The notes beneath the pieces are model-generated. The model worked only from the letters and a program-made list of their open reading frames with translations. It searched no databases and was not told where the DNA came from. This document shows, one piece after another, positions 1 to 9,616 of a stretch of DNA of 64,000 bases. This DNA is from Endothia cerciana (taxonomy: Eukaryota; Ascomycota; Sordariomycetes; Diaporthales; Cryphonectriaceae). How positions within the stretch are numbered: position 1 is the first letter of the stretch; each line of letters opens with the position of its first letter. The stretch covers positions 372,001-436,000 of the forward strand of contig JALRMH010000030.1 in assembly GCA_026119935.1 (NCBI GenBank), given 5' to 3'. Both the position numbers and the translations under genes were made by a program.

Positions 1-596
1 CCACGTCTCACATCTCACCTCATCTCTTCCCTACTTACTGACCCCTGATTACTTCGGCTGCGGCTCGCCTTCTCGCCTACGCAGCGGTACTGCTTCAGTT
101 CGGCGCTGTAATCTTCGACGCCATTGTTCGTCTTCTTCTTGTCTCTCCTTTCACCCCTCGACCAGCAACACCGGCATCAACGGGCACAAACACGAAAAAC
201 GGACGTAGGACACAGACACGACCCAAGTGGACCGGCTGGCAACGGGACCGACAGAAGCAGGCAGAATCGCATGTCTGGACTCGCACCATTCCGATCACCC
301 TCCTTCGTGCCAACCCGGGTCGGCCTTGAGCTGAGCGAGGTTCAACATACCGACCACACTTCTGCCCCGAATCAAGCCTGACCTCCGCCTCTCCGAGCTG
401 CTGTTGGGTCGGCGTCAGCCCAGCCCAGCCCGGCCCAGCCCGGCCCAGCCCGGCCCAGCCCAGCCCCCAAGCTGGTAGGAAAAGGAGAAGAGGAGGATAC
501 GGGACGAGGACCACGCCGTTGTTCGACCTTGCCCCTTGCTGGCCTCGGAACTCTTCTGTTCTGGGCTCCAGCACAAGGGTGAGGGCAGGACATCGT
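1..596 (+). other. 5' leader/promoter region of the acrB gene
   Basis: No separate gene is supported here. The stretch is pyrimidine-rich at its left edge, as is common upstream of fungal genes. It holds a short ATG-initiated upstream ORF (271-381, 36 codons) and a 50-bp pentamer repeat (416-465). Both would lie in the acrB leader if transcription starts before about 270. Confidence 0.5.
416..465. repeat. Pentamer tandem repeat (cagcc/cggcc)
   Basis: Ten consecutive 5-bp units of the form cagcc or cggcc. From the third unit on they partly alternate and so form a 10-bp period. The tract lies about 130 bp upstream of the chosen acrB start. No function can be inferred. Confidence 0.9.
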
Positions 597-3500
597 ATGC
601 CTCGCGCCTCCTCGGCCAAGCGACAGCAGGGAGCGGCCAATAATCGCGAACAAAGACACGAGAATGGGCTGGTAGGTCCAGGGAAGCGCATCGTCAACAA
701 GAAAAAGAGCAGGAACGAGATTCGTCTTGATGGCAGCCCCAGGCCCAGCCTCAAAACTGCATCTTCTCAGCCTCAACCTCACGCCCAGTCTCTGTCGTCT
801 CTCGACAGCGCCGCTCCCCCGCCGCCCCCTTCCTCCCTGCCGCCCATCCCGAGTGCCCATGCAAATGGAAATGGAAACGGCTACGGCTACGCGAAGCACA
901 ACAACAGTACCGCCGACATCATGTCCGCCGACAACCACAGGCGCCCCTCTCTAGCTGCCTACTCCGAGACCTCCTCCTCCGAGTCCATCTCTGTTTCCAC
1001 CGTCCAGGTTGCCGCCGAGGACGCCCACCGCCGCATCGATGTCAACGCCGCCAAGAATACGAACGTTCACCGCGACACCGGCCCTCTCGACCTGGCCTTC
1101 AGCGTCCTCCGGTCCTGCCCCCTGCATGACACCATCGCCATCCTCATAATCCTCATGCAGCTGTCCCCGTTCGCCCTCTCCAGCATCTACACCCTCTTCA
1201 CCCTGCTGACCTTTGTCCCGCCACCCACCACAAACTCCGGCCTGAGCGTCACCGAGATCTTCGATGGCTTCGGCGCCCCGAATCTGTGGACCCTCGTCGG
1301 GCTGGACCTGTTCTTCCTGATCGTCTTCGCGTTCATGCCGCTGCAGGACCTCATATTGGAGTTCGCACAGGTGGTGGTTGCTATGACCTTGGGAGGAGGA
1401 GCAAGCTCAAGAGGGGGGACAACACACAACATATTCTTATGCGTGGGGGTCGTCTTACTCAATCATTTTGGCCAACACCAGGCCCTCAGCAGGTATTCAT
1501 CAAACATCAGGACGTTGTTGGGGACTTCGTGGGGTACGCCGGACGCCGACGACCCCCTGGAACCTGGACCCAGTACGTATGGGAGAAAGGTGCCGAGGGG
1601 GTTGTTTCGGAGCATTTTGGCTATCCACATACTCGTCCAAGGGCTCGTTCGTTACGTCAGAGATTGGTATCTGAGGCGGGAGAGGCGCGACCTGCTGTCC
1701 CAAAGCCAATCCGACCCGGAAGCTGCCAAGACACCCACTCTTGCGGTGGATCAAGCTTCCGAGGGCGGGTTGACGCCCACAGATGCCGACCCGAGCAGGC
1801 AGGCGGCGAGCTCGGCAGCGTCAACAAAGAAACGGAGGAAACAGAGCCATCAGGTGCGCATTCGACAACCGCTCTGGGCAGCTTTGGCGAGCACCAAGAT
1901 CGTTATGGTGAAGGAGTACGAGCTATCACAAGCGACGCAAGAGTCGGCTGGCTCCAACGCAACCGACATCCACAACCTCGGAAACGCCCCCTTCTATACG
2001 CAGTCTGGACAGATCTGGATCTGCTATGTTGGCTGTGACGAATTCTGCTTCAACACCAGTCACTTCCCGGATCTGCCTCCCGCCGAAGACAACGAAGACG
2101 ACGGTCACGGAAAAGGCCCATCCTATATCGACAAAACCAAGCCTTTTTATGTCAGGGTAAACAACGCCATCTGGCAGCCGACACGCATCATTCCAGTTGA
2201 CAGCGGGGAGGAGGATGGGTCGACGGGTACGAGGTGGACAGGTGACATCTACGGGTTGACACCGATGTCTAACTACGAATGCGAGTTCGTGAGCACCCGT
2301 ACAGACGAAGTAATTTTCTCGACCAGTATTAGGACTATACCAGCTAAGACCAAGGACGCCGACGCAGCCAAGGCTGGAGCATCACGCTCTCAGTACCGGC
2401 ATGAGTCTCCCGCCACCACCCTAAGGACCTCGATTGCTGGCTTGGAGGCCAAGCTTAGCGACGAAAAGGCCAAGCTCAAGTCCTCCAGGAAGGAGAACAA
2501 TCGGAAGACGAATGCGGTCAGGAAAGACATCGACAGACTAACTTCACAAGTACAGTCGGCAGGTGGTTCTGATGATAGGCTGAGGCAGAAGGTCGCGCAG
2601 AACACGACGCAGCAGAAGCAGGCAGAGCAGGCTATGGAGGAACTGCAGGGACAGCTCAAGGAGCTGCTGACAATCCCGGAGGAGGTACTTGCGGGATATC
2701 GGGAGAAACAGGGCGAATACAACTCGGAAAAGAGTCAATTTGACCAGGCCCGTACGGCTTTCAAGCGCTTCAAGGCATCCATCGAGCAGGAGACTAAGGC
2801 TCTGGACGATGAGCAGACAAGCCTAGGTGCCAAGCGGAACAAGATCGCCGCTCGTCTCACCAAGGTCGACGGTGAACACGCGCGGATAACGGACGCCAAC
2901 GCCCGCGGTCTCGACGAAGCCGAGCGTCGTCGACAGGACACTGCCAGCTTCGCGGGAGAGGTGGCCCGTAGGGAGGAGGACTACGCCCAGCGACTGGCAC
3001 TTGCGTTCGCCCGCAACCAGGAGAAGCAGCAGGAAGCGGGCAATCTCTCTGCCATGCTCGATAGTGTCCTCAAAACCTTCAAGCAACCCGACTTTCCAGC
3101 TTACTACGAGCGTCAGGACCCCGCGAGCTTCAACAATGCAGCGGCTCAGTGGCCACAATATGCGCAAAATCCTCTGTGGTCACCGTCGCCTCCCGCCGCC
3201 CTACCGGCAACGACACTTGCTGGTAACACGACCGCCAATCCTTTGTACGCGCAGTCTGCTTTCCAGCAGTACCAGGCTCCTACCAGCGTGCCGATCCGTC
3301 ACAAGTCTAGGGGACGCTCTTCGTCGATGCTTAGCGACGTCTCCGGATTCACGCAGTCGACGAACGAGGACGACGAGGGCGGCAACAGTGGTAACTCCAA
3401 GAACGCCAGCAGTTGGAACCTGAACGGCGCCAATGCCATGGGTACCATGGCCGGCGGCAGCTCCATCAACGTCAATGCTCCACCATTTCTCCCTCCGCAG

Positions 3501-3719
3501 CCACAATCTGGCAACCCGAGCCCCTTCGCGCAGTATTCCAACCTCGTCGGCGGCATGCGGAGTCCTCCTGGATTCCCGCCATTCCCCCAGGGCGGTGCCA
3601 TGCGCAAGGGCTCCGGCTGTGGCTCTGGGTTTGCCTCCGGCTCCGGTTCTGGCGGTAGTGTGCACAGCGGAAGTGGAAGCAGCCAAGGTAGCAACAAGGA
3701 CCCGACGAGTCCTGTGTAG
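597..3719 (+). CDS. acrB: Ubiquitination network signalling protein AcrB
   Basis: A single exon encodes 1040 residues. In Aspergillus nidulans, AcrB is a membrane protein of the CreB/CreD ubiquitination network, affecting acriflavine resistance and carbon-source use. The family layout is visible. A basic, low-complexity N-terminus comes first. Hydrophobic segments follow at roughly residues 178-205 and 230-265, with a weaker one near 340-355. After a loop comes a conserved globular stretch, then a long coiled coil rich in K, E, Q and R at roughly 610-820. The tail is rich in Gly, Ser, Asn and Pro. The frame stays open upstream to a TTG at 519, but the first in-frame ATG is at 597 and gives the MPRASSAKRQ start expected for the family. 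The gene converges on the HET gene at 4554-7003, with about 0.8 kb between the stops. Assignment rests on recognition of the family pattern, not on a search. Confidence 0.85.
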   Translation: MPRASSAKRQQGAANNREQRHENGLVGPGKRIVNKKKSRNEIRLDGSPRPSLKTASSQPQPHAQSLSSLDSAAPPPPPSSLPPIPSAHANGNGNGYGYAKHNNSTADIMSADNHRRPSLAAYSETSSSESISVSTVQVAAEDAHRRIDVNAAKNTNVHRDTGPLDLAFSVLRSCPLHDTIAILIILMQLSPFALSSIYTLFTLLTFVPPPTTNSGLSVTEIFDGFGAPNLWTLVGLDLFFLIVFAFMPLQDLILEFAQVVVAMTLGGGASSRGGTTHNIFLCVGVVLLNHFGQHQALSRYSSNIRTLLGTSWGTPDADDPLEPGPSTYGRKVPRGLFRSILAIHILVQGLVRYVRDWYLRRERRDLLSQSQSDPEAAKTPTLAVDQASEGGLTPTDADPSRQAASSAASTKKRRKQSHQVRIRQPLWAALASTKIVMVKEYELSQATQESAGSNATDIHNLGNAPFYTQSGQIWICYVGCDEFCFNTSHFPDLPPAEDNEDDGHGKGPSYIDKTKPFYVRVNNAIWQPTRIIPVDSGEEDGSTGTRWTGDIYGLTPMSNYECEFVSTRTDEVIFSTSIRTIPAKTKDADAAKAGASRSQYRHESPATTLRTSIAGLEAKLSDEKAKLKSSRKENNRKTNAVRKDIDRLTSQVQSAGGSDDRLRQKVAQNTTQQKQAEQAMEELQGQLKELLTIPEEVLAGYREKQGEYNSEKSQFDQARTAFKRFKASIEQETKALDDEQTSLGAKRNKIAARLTKVDGEHARITDANARGLDEAERRRQDTASFAGEVARREEDYAQRLALAFARNQEKQQEAGNLSAMLDSVLKTFKQPDFPAYYERQDPASFNNAAAQWPQYAQNPLWSPSPPAALPATTLAGNTTANPLYAQSAFQQYQAPTSVPIRHKSRGRSSSMLSDVSGFTQSTNEDDEGGNSGNSKNASSWNLNGANAMGTMAGGSSINVNAPPFLPPQPQSGNPSPFAQYSNLVGGMRSPPGFPPFPQGGAMRKGSGCGSGFASGSGSGGSVHSGSGSSQGSNKDPTSPV

Positions 3720-4553
3720 ACAGGGCCTGCCGTGGTTCTGCAACCTCTTTCTGTACCTGGTCTGCGTTGGTTACCTACACGCGCCTCTGCCAGCCTGCTG
3801 CCGGTTCTCAGGTCCTTCTCATCCTTGACGGGGTGTCACCCTCGCGCTGCTTGTCGACCTGTGCACGAGGTTGCTCGTCAATCCTGTTGACCCGGTTAGG
3901 GAAGCTGTGAAGTCTGTGCGAGGCCATGTCACCACTGCCATGCATCTGTCTGCCTGCTGGAAGTATAAGCGTGTCTGCCTGATATCTGCGTCTCTGTCTG
4001 TCTAGATCTTAGTCTGGGCCGGTCGGCCCAGGTCAATAGTCTTTCATGTCTATCCATAGGTAGATTGGATCAGCTAGCGTGTGACGATGTGTAGCCGGGT
4101 CGTCCAGAGCGTTTTCGTCGAATGCAAACGAGAAAATTTCTTCTATTCCTTATACACGTCTCCCACCCTCTGCTTTTCCTCTACGTGACCCACCCACGAC
4201 ACGAACTTATAGCCATCTTATCACTCACGAAAGCCAATTTGTCGCGAAAACACACCGGGGCCTTCCAAAACGCTGTGCTACGGCAGCCCTCTCGTACTGA
4301 TGGTAAAGCTACTTCCTTTAAAGACCACCTCACAAATGATTCCCAGTGCGCACTTCATGCCATGTATGGTACACATTTATTGTTTTCAGAGGGCTTTTTC
4401 GGTCACGAGGACAAACCCTCGGGAGCACGGCCTCGCATCCAGGGTCTGCCTTTTGTTCCAAAATGCTCGCAACAACTCACTCAAATTCATCCGCCTAGGC
4501 GCTGCCGTCATCTCGTAAATACGGGATAGAGGCTGGCGACATCACACTGTATC
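3720..4553. other. Convergent 3' region between acrB and the HET gene
   Basis: No gene supported. It contains T-rich stretches and should hold the 3' untranslated ends of two converging transcripts. The open frame at 4122-4529 (+) lacks recognisable features. Confidence 0.5.
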
Positions 4554-7003
4554 CTAGACAATCTCAAGCTTCTCCGGCTTCAGCCCATGAAAGAGCTTCC
4601 CCAGATACTCCTCGACTTGCTCCCCCTTGCTTGCCATGCCATGTGGGTTCTTCTTGCGGTTCGTAGTGAACACGCCAAGCCGTGAGTACCGCCTGACATC
4701 TGGTGCGTTAGGAGCATCATTGATGGCATCTGGGGCTGAAGATGTGTCCACCGTGCGGAGAACAAGCCCCAGTGGGCCATTCAGCTCATTGGCGCCCGAC
4801 GTCTCGTTGATCGTGCCGAAAAGCAGAAGCCGAACCGGAAGATACGAGGCGTCCCCGTCCAGCTCCTGGGCCCGCAACGTACCGGCGGACTCGCGGTCGA
4901 GCCCGGTCTCGATGGCGTCGGGAAACATCTGCAGCATCGGAACCTCCTCTTCGCCGCCATGGCCTGGGGGGGTCCCCGGTGACGGAACAAGCCTGTAAAG
5001 CGAGTGGCGGAGCTCGTCCTGTCGCCACGACCACAAGGCGCCCAGCATCTTGCCATGACCTGTCAGTCGGCCCTCGTGGACCGCACCACACGGTGCTGAA
5101 TCATCGACGAGCCTGATATGGGCCTCCAGGCCCAGCTCCTCCGTCGACATGTTGAAGCGCGAGAGGAAGAACTCGACCGCGCCGTTCACCCCCGCCCAGG
5201 ACCATGAAGGGGCTTGATATTCGTCCGGCCGTGCCCGGCGACCGCGGAAGTCGACGCGCCAGAGCAGGGTCGTCTGTAAAGTCCGCGTCCAGTGGCCCGC
5301 CCTGTACTCGTTCCCCCCACCTGCAATAGTCACGAGCATCATCTCAGCAACCCCGGAGATGGCCAGGATGCGGTCCCGGGGGTCCGTCAGGCTCCGCTTC
5401 GTGTATTTCTCGACCAGCTGGTAGAATTCGTGTTCGCTCCGGTTGAGCCCAAAGAGCCAGCTGTCGAGTCCGTGGGCTGCCTGCTGGAGCCGCTGGATGC
5501 CGAACTGGGAACGGAGCAGCGGCTCGCGGCTGGATGCCATCCAGCCGTCGGTCGGCTGCGCAGCGCCGTACTGGGTGGGACAGCTCCAGGTGACGTTCTT
5601 TGACGCAAACTCCAGCACCCGGGACGAGAGGTAGCCCTCCTGTAGACACCACCCGCGGAAGTCGGTAGGCTCCGGTCGGCGCGCGACCTGGGCATCGGCT
5701 GCGTACACGACGCCGCTCCGAGGCCCGTCCGCAGGGGCGACGGAGCCCTTGGGGGAGCGGAAGGGGAGCTTCACGGCCAGCCCCGAGGTAGAGGAGGAGG
5801 CGCGCGGCCGCAGGAAGCCGTCGGCCGCCCTCTCCGCCCTTGCCCCCACGATGGTGATCGTGGCGTTGTGGTAGATCTGGGGCATGAGGGCGATCTGCCG
5901 CTGCTTGTCGGCCTCGTCGTCCTGGACTATGCACAGGCTGTCCACCCATAGGAAGCGGTAGCCCAGGCTGATTGTGACCACAACGGCGTCCTGGATCGAC
6001 GCTGGCAGCGTATCCCATTTGAGATCCAGGTCCTCAGAGATGATGGTGCTGCGTGTCGTCTTGTGGGGCTGGTCGCCACCCCAGCAGTAGCTCAGAGCGA
6101 GATACGGCTCTGGAGTCGAGGAGGGAAAATGTATAGTCACGTGGTATCCATCGGTTGTGTTCGTACACTTGAAAGGGATGTCCGTTAGCTGATCGTCCTG
6201 CCCTTTTGAACAACGGTATCCAAGCCTTGAACGCTGGCCTCTCTAAATCAATAGCTAATCATCACAACGCCATTGCAAATTGCCAGAGCATCAGGCCTTA
6301 AGGTCTGACAGTAATGGACCAGCTAGAAGTAGCAACCCTCTACTTACGTTCAATACCATTCTAGGCATGAATGACGAGCTTGGCTTGGGACACTTCTCAT
6401 GATGCTCGAGACAGTGTTCTGCCCAGCCTCGTGAGAGTGCAAGGGTCTCTGTCGACCCGGGAAACGGATTTATAGGTCGGCAGCTGACGAAGCTGGCAGC
6501 GCCACTCCCTTGAGGAATCTTGTTTAGTGACGACTGGACTCTGCGGTCTTCTCACGGAACCTGCCCGTCCCTCTCGCGTGGGTTAGGAGAGGCTCACCAG
6601 CAACGGCAAACAGAGACATGTAGCCGGACCGTACGCCTGTGAAGTACCCAACGACATCTACGGATGCGTCCCGGTGCCACAGGCCAACATACAGTTCCTC
6701 AAGGTCGCCCCCGCCGATGAGAAGGACGTCGGTGCTGCGAGCCTGCAACCCGTCCCATCGAGCCTGGCCCGCCGATGAAGCCGACCACGATGCGCATAAC
6801 CACCTGGCTAACGGACAAGAAGGTCTCGCAGCGAGCAAGTCCGCCAAAGTGGGCCCGAAGAAGAAGGTCTCCCGCGGGGCCTGCCTCTCCGAGGCTTCGT
6901 GGTGAGTATTTTCGAAATGTATGACCATAGTTTGACAGAATCGACATTCGTGATACCCGGGCAAGTACGCTAGCGGTGCTATTTCTTCTCTCGTTAAGGC
7001 CAT
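4554..7003 (-). CDS. Heterokaryon incompatibility (HET) domain protein
   Basis: Three exons on the minus strand (7003-6556, 6508-6348, 6242-4554) encode about 765 residues. Introns of 47 and 105 nt have GT-AG ends, and their phases match. Exon 1 starts at an ATG and carries the cysteine-containing N-terminal region usual in HET proteins. Exon 2 carries the linker with the spaced Cys/His motif (HCLEHHEKCP). Exon 3 carries the HET core near residues 245-365, with LALSYCWGG, then FLWVDSLCIVQDD, then MPQIYHNATITIVGA. The downstream APSWSW motif and the terminal YSRLGVF motif are also present. HET domains trigger cell death after fusion of genetically different hyphae, and many paralogues have unknown partners. 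All expected blocks are present with no internal stop, so the gene looks intact. Its specific allorecognition role is unknown. Confidence 0.85.
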
Positions 7004-8484
7004 TCCGGTTTTTATGTACGCAGTTAACGAGAGATTGTCCGTCGTGCTAGAGAGTTTGATGGAATTGTTGTGAGTCCCTGCTCGCTTCAGCTTGACGTTG
7101 GCGATGGAATTGTTGAATTTATCTACACTCAGTGTGTGCCAACAGAAGACACCAAGCGGCGCAAAAAGGGATCACTAGCGACTAAGGCTACTCTTCTGAT
7201 CGCTTATGCAAGACGATGATAGGCCTCAGGCGCGTTGGTTATAATGTTGAGCTTGTCGTGATGCTGGCCAGCCGCTTCGAGGGGGGGTTGAGAATGATTG
7301 AATGGCTCCCCTTGGGTCCCTAGGTATCATCCGCAGTCGCCAATGATGGAGATGCCCATTAGTAATTAATAATTCCCTTGAGAATGGACGGCAAAAGCCT
7401 CAACACGATGGTCCAAACCCGTCTAGAGAGAAGAAAGCAGCTGGTCCTTTAGCAGAGATAAAACTCTTGACGTTGCAACGATTAGATGCCTGTGCGTTCT
7501 TAAAACCAAATGTAGAACCAGCCTTTTTCAATGTACATAAGTAAGCGCTGTTCTCTTCCCAAACGAGCACCGAATGCAGGGGGCGAGAGGCACCCTTGCT
7601 TACCTATTTCTTGCTATATTGGGCATGGTGCTATCCGCCCCGCCTTATCCTATAAATAATTGAGAAGAGAACTGTAGATACTCGACCATAGTTGGATTCA
7701 GACAAGCCGGAGTGGAGGACCATGAGGAGTATGTATAGCAGACCTTGTCGAGCAGGTCATTTGGGACCTCTCTATCAAGACCGAAGAGTTATTGAGCAAA
7801 TTACCAGGCCAGGAAGCTTTACAGTAAGCCATATCCCTACGTGAACACTCCATTCTACTCCGTCAAATCTCCCGGCTTTCTAGACACGGATGCATAGTCG
7901 CCTATACAACTGTAAAAATGCCGAGTGTTCACTGAAACACCGCATTCATGCCGCCCTTCTGTCTTTGCAAGCCGCTGCTATATCTAAGAACGAGTCTTTG
8001 AGCCAGATGGGCCTTTCTTCATGCTTTCACTGCTGGGGGACTCTCTGGTGATCCCAACGAATCTAATGAGTTATGCAACTTCGCTTTACTTGACGTGGAG
8101 GAGACTGGTGAAAGCCCGAATCGTCGACGACGCAAAGGCAAGGGCTTGGCCAAGACTAGCAGGTTTGCACCTGCGGTAGACGTTTACCAAGACGATTCCA
8201 GCCGCATAAACCACGCCCGCTGCAAGATGTTCATGGCCCCGAATCGCCTCCGAAGGTGGGTGATGTACGGTACGGAGTATAATCAGGCAAGCACAGAGGT
8301 CTCTCGATTAGTGCTCCGTCGACTAGTTCTTGAATGATATCGAACTCATTTATACAGGAATGAATATATACACCAGAATGACCAAGCATACGCTATCTCA
8401 ACCTCTCAGAAACAAAAGTCTCAGCCCTTAAGAGGACACAACCATCCATTCAGATATGGTTCGGCCGCCTCACTCCGAGCACCT
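7004..8484. other. Intergenic region between HET gene and protease
   Basis: No gene supported. Base composition is more AT-rich than the neighbours. The longest open frame (8095-8337, +, 80 codons) has no recognisable motif. The left part should include the HET promoter and the right part the 3' end of the protease transcript. Confidence 0.5.
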
Positions 8485-9616
8485 TTACACGTATGTAACG
8501 GTGACAGTGTCGCCCGAAGCGGAAGACGAGGTCAAAACGTTGCCGTCGTCATCCTCCACGTCCATGTAGATCGGGTCATCTCCAGGGAGCATGGTTCCGG
8601 TCTTGGTGGTAGCGATGGCGTTCTCGAAGGTGACACTGCCGAAGTTGGCGAGACCCTCATTGGTCGCGTCGTCGACGACGAGATCCTCCTCGATCCACTC
8701 GGCGTCCGCGAGGCAAAGCTCGTCCGTGGACGTCACAGTCTTGGTGAAGGACTTGCCACTTGCAGCGTTAGACATGACGACAGTACCCTCGGTAGTGGAG
8801 CTAGCGGTGACATTGACAGTGATGACCTTTACAAGTCATTGTTGATTAGTTTTTTGATAATCCAGTCAGGCGGGCAGAGGACGTGGTAGTACTTACATCA
8901 CCCGTAGCAAGGTCACCAATATCAATCTCAATAGTGTCAGCGGGGTACCACTCATACCAAGCGTACCAGGAGACAGTCCCCGATTCGTCGATGGTCCCGT
9001 CTACACCCGCCTGCCAGAGACCGGTACCGCAGCTGTAGCCGTCGATTCCAATCCAGGTAGAGGCAGTGTGGTCTGTGGCATCGACCTGGTCACCGTCGGT
9101 GGGCTTCTTGACGGTGGGCAGGGTGAACGAAGCCGACACTCCAGTCACGGAGCCCTCATCACCCTGAACGACCACGCCGGCCCAGTTCGCGTTGTATTCG
9201 TCATCGGTGCCCGAAGAGGTACGTGTGGAGGTGGAAGTGGAGGCGTAGGTGCTGGAGGTAGCACTGGCCGCAGCACTCGCAGAGCCCTGGCCACCATAGC
9301 CTGAGGCTGAAGCGCCGGAGCTCTGTCCGTAGCCGCCAGAAGAAGTACCCGTGGGCCAGCTGCCACTCCCACCGGCGGCACCGGTGGGGGTGCCCTGCGA
9401 GCCCCATCCTGAACCGGAGCCCGGGCCTCCGAAACCACCGGAGCCCTGGCCTTGACTGGAGCTGAAGCCCTTGCTATAGCCCTTGTGCATGAGACGCGTG
9501 TGACGGTTCATACGCGCCTTGCGGGCAAGATTGGGCGCCTTGCCGTTAGACGCCGGGGCAGGGGCCGCAATAGCGGCGGCGGCAAGCGCGCTGATAACGG
9601 CGGCGGACAGCTTCAT
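8485..9616 (-). CDS. Secreted glutamic endopeptidase, eqolisin family (peptidase A4/G1)
   Basis: Two exons (9616-8897 and 8826-8485) joined across a 70-nt intron encode 353 residues. The start at 9616 gives a clear signal peptide of about 20 residues ending in an Ala-Pro-rich stretch. A basic propeptide and a long Gly/Ser/Thr linker follow (roughly residues 45-130). The mature domain opens with the family motif NWAGVVV. The catalytic pair is visible: Gln within GLWQAGVD and Glu within ADAEWIEED, corresponding to Gln53 and Glu136 of scytalidoglutamic peptidase. The YEWYP block is also present. These enzymes are acid-active, pepstatin-insensitive proteases released into the medium. At 353 residues it is longer than typical members (about 260-280), mostly because of the low-complexity linker. 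The frame continues upstream of 9616, but that would disrupt the signal peptide. Confidence 0.9.

Noticed and set aside
519..596. Upstream extension of acrB
   Set aside because: It begins with TTG rather than ATG and encodes sequence unlike the family N-terminus.
8095..8337. 80-codon plus-strand open frame
   Set aside because: No recognisable domain, poor start context and no splice signals that extend it.
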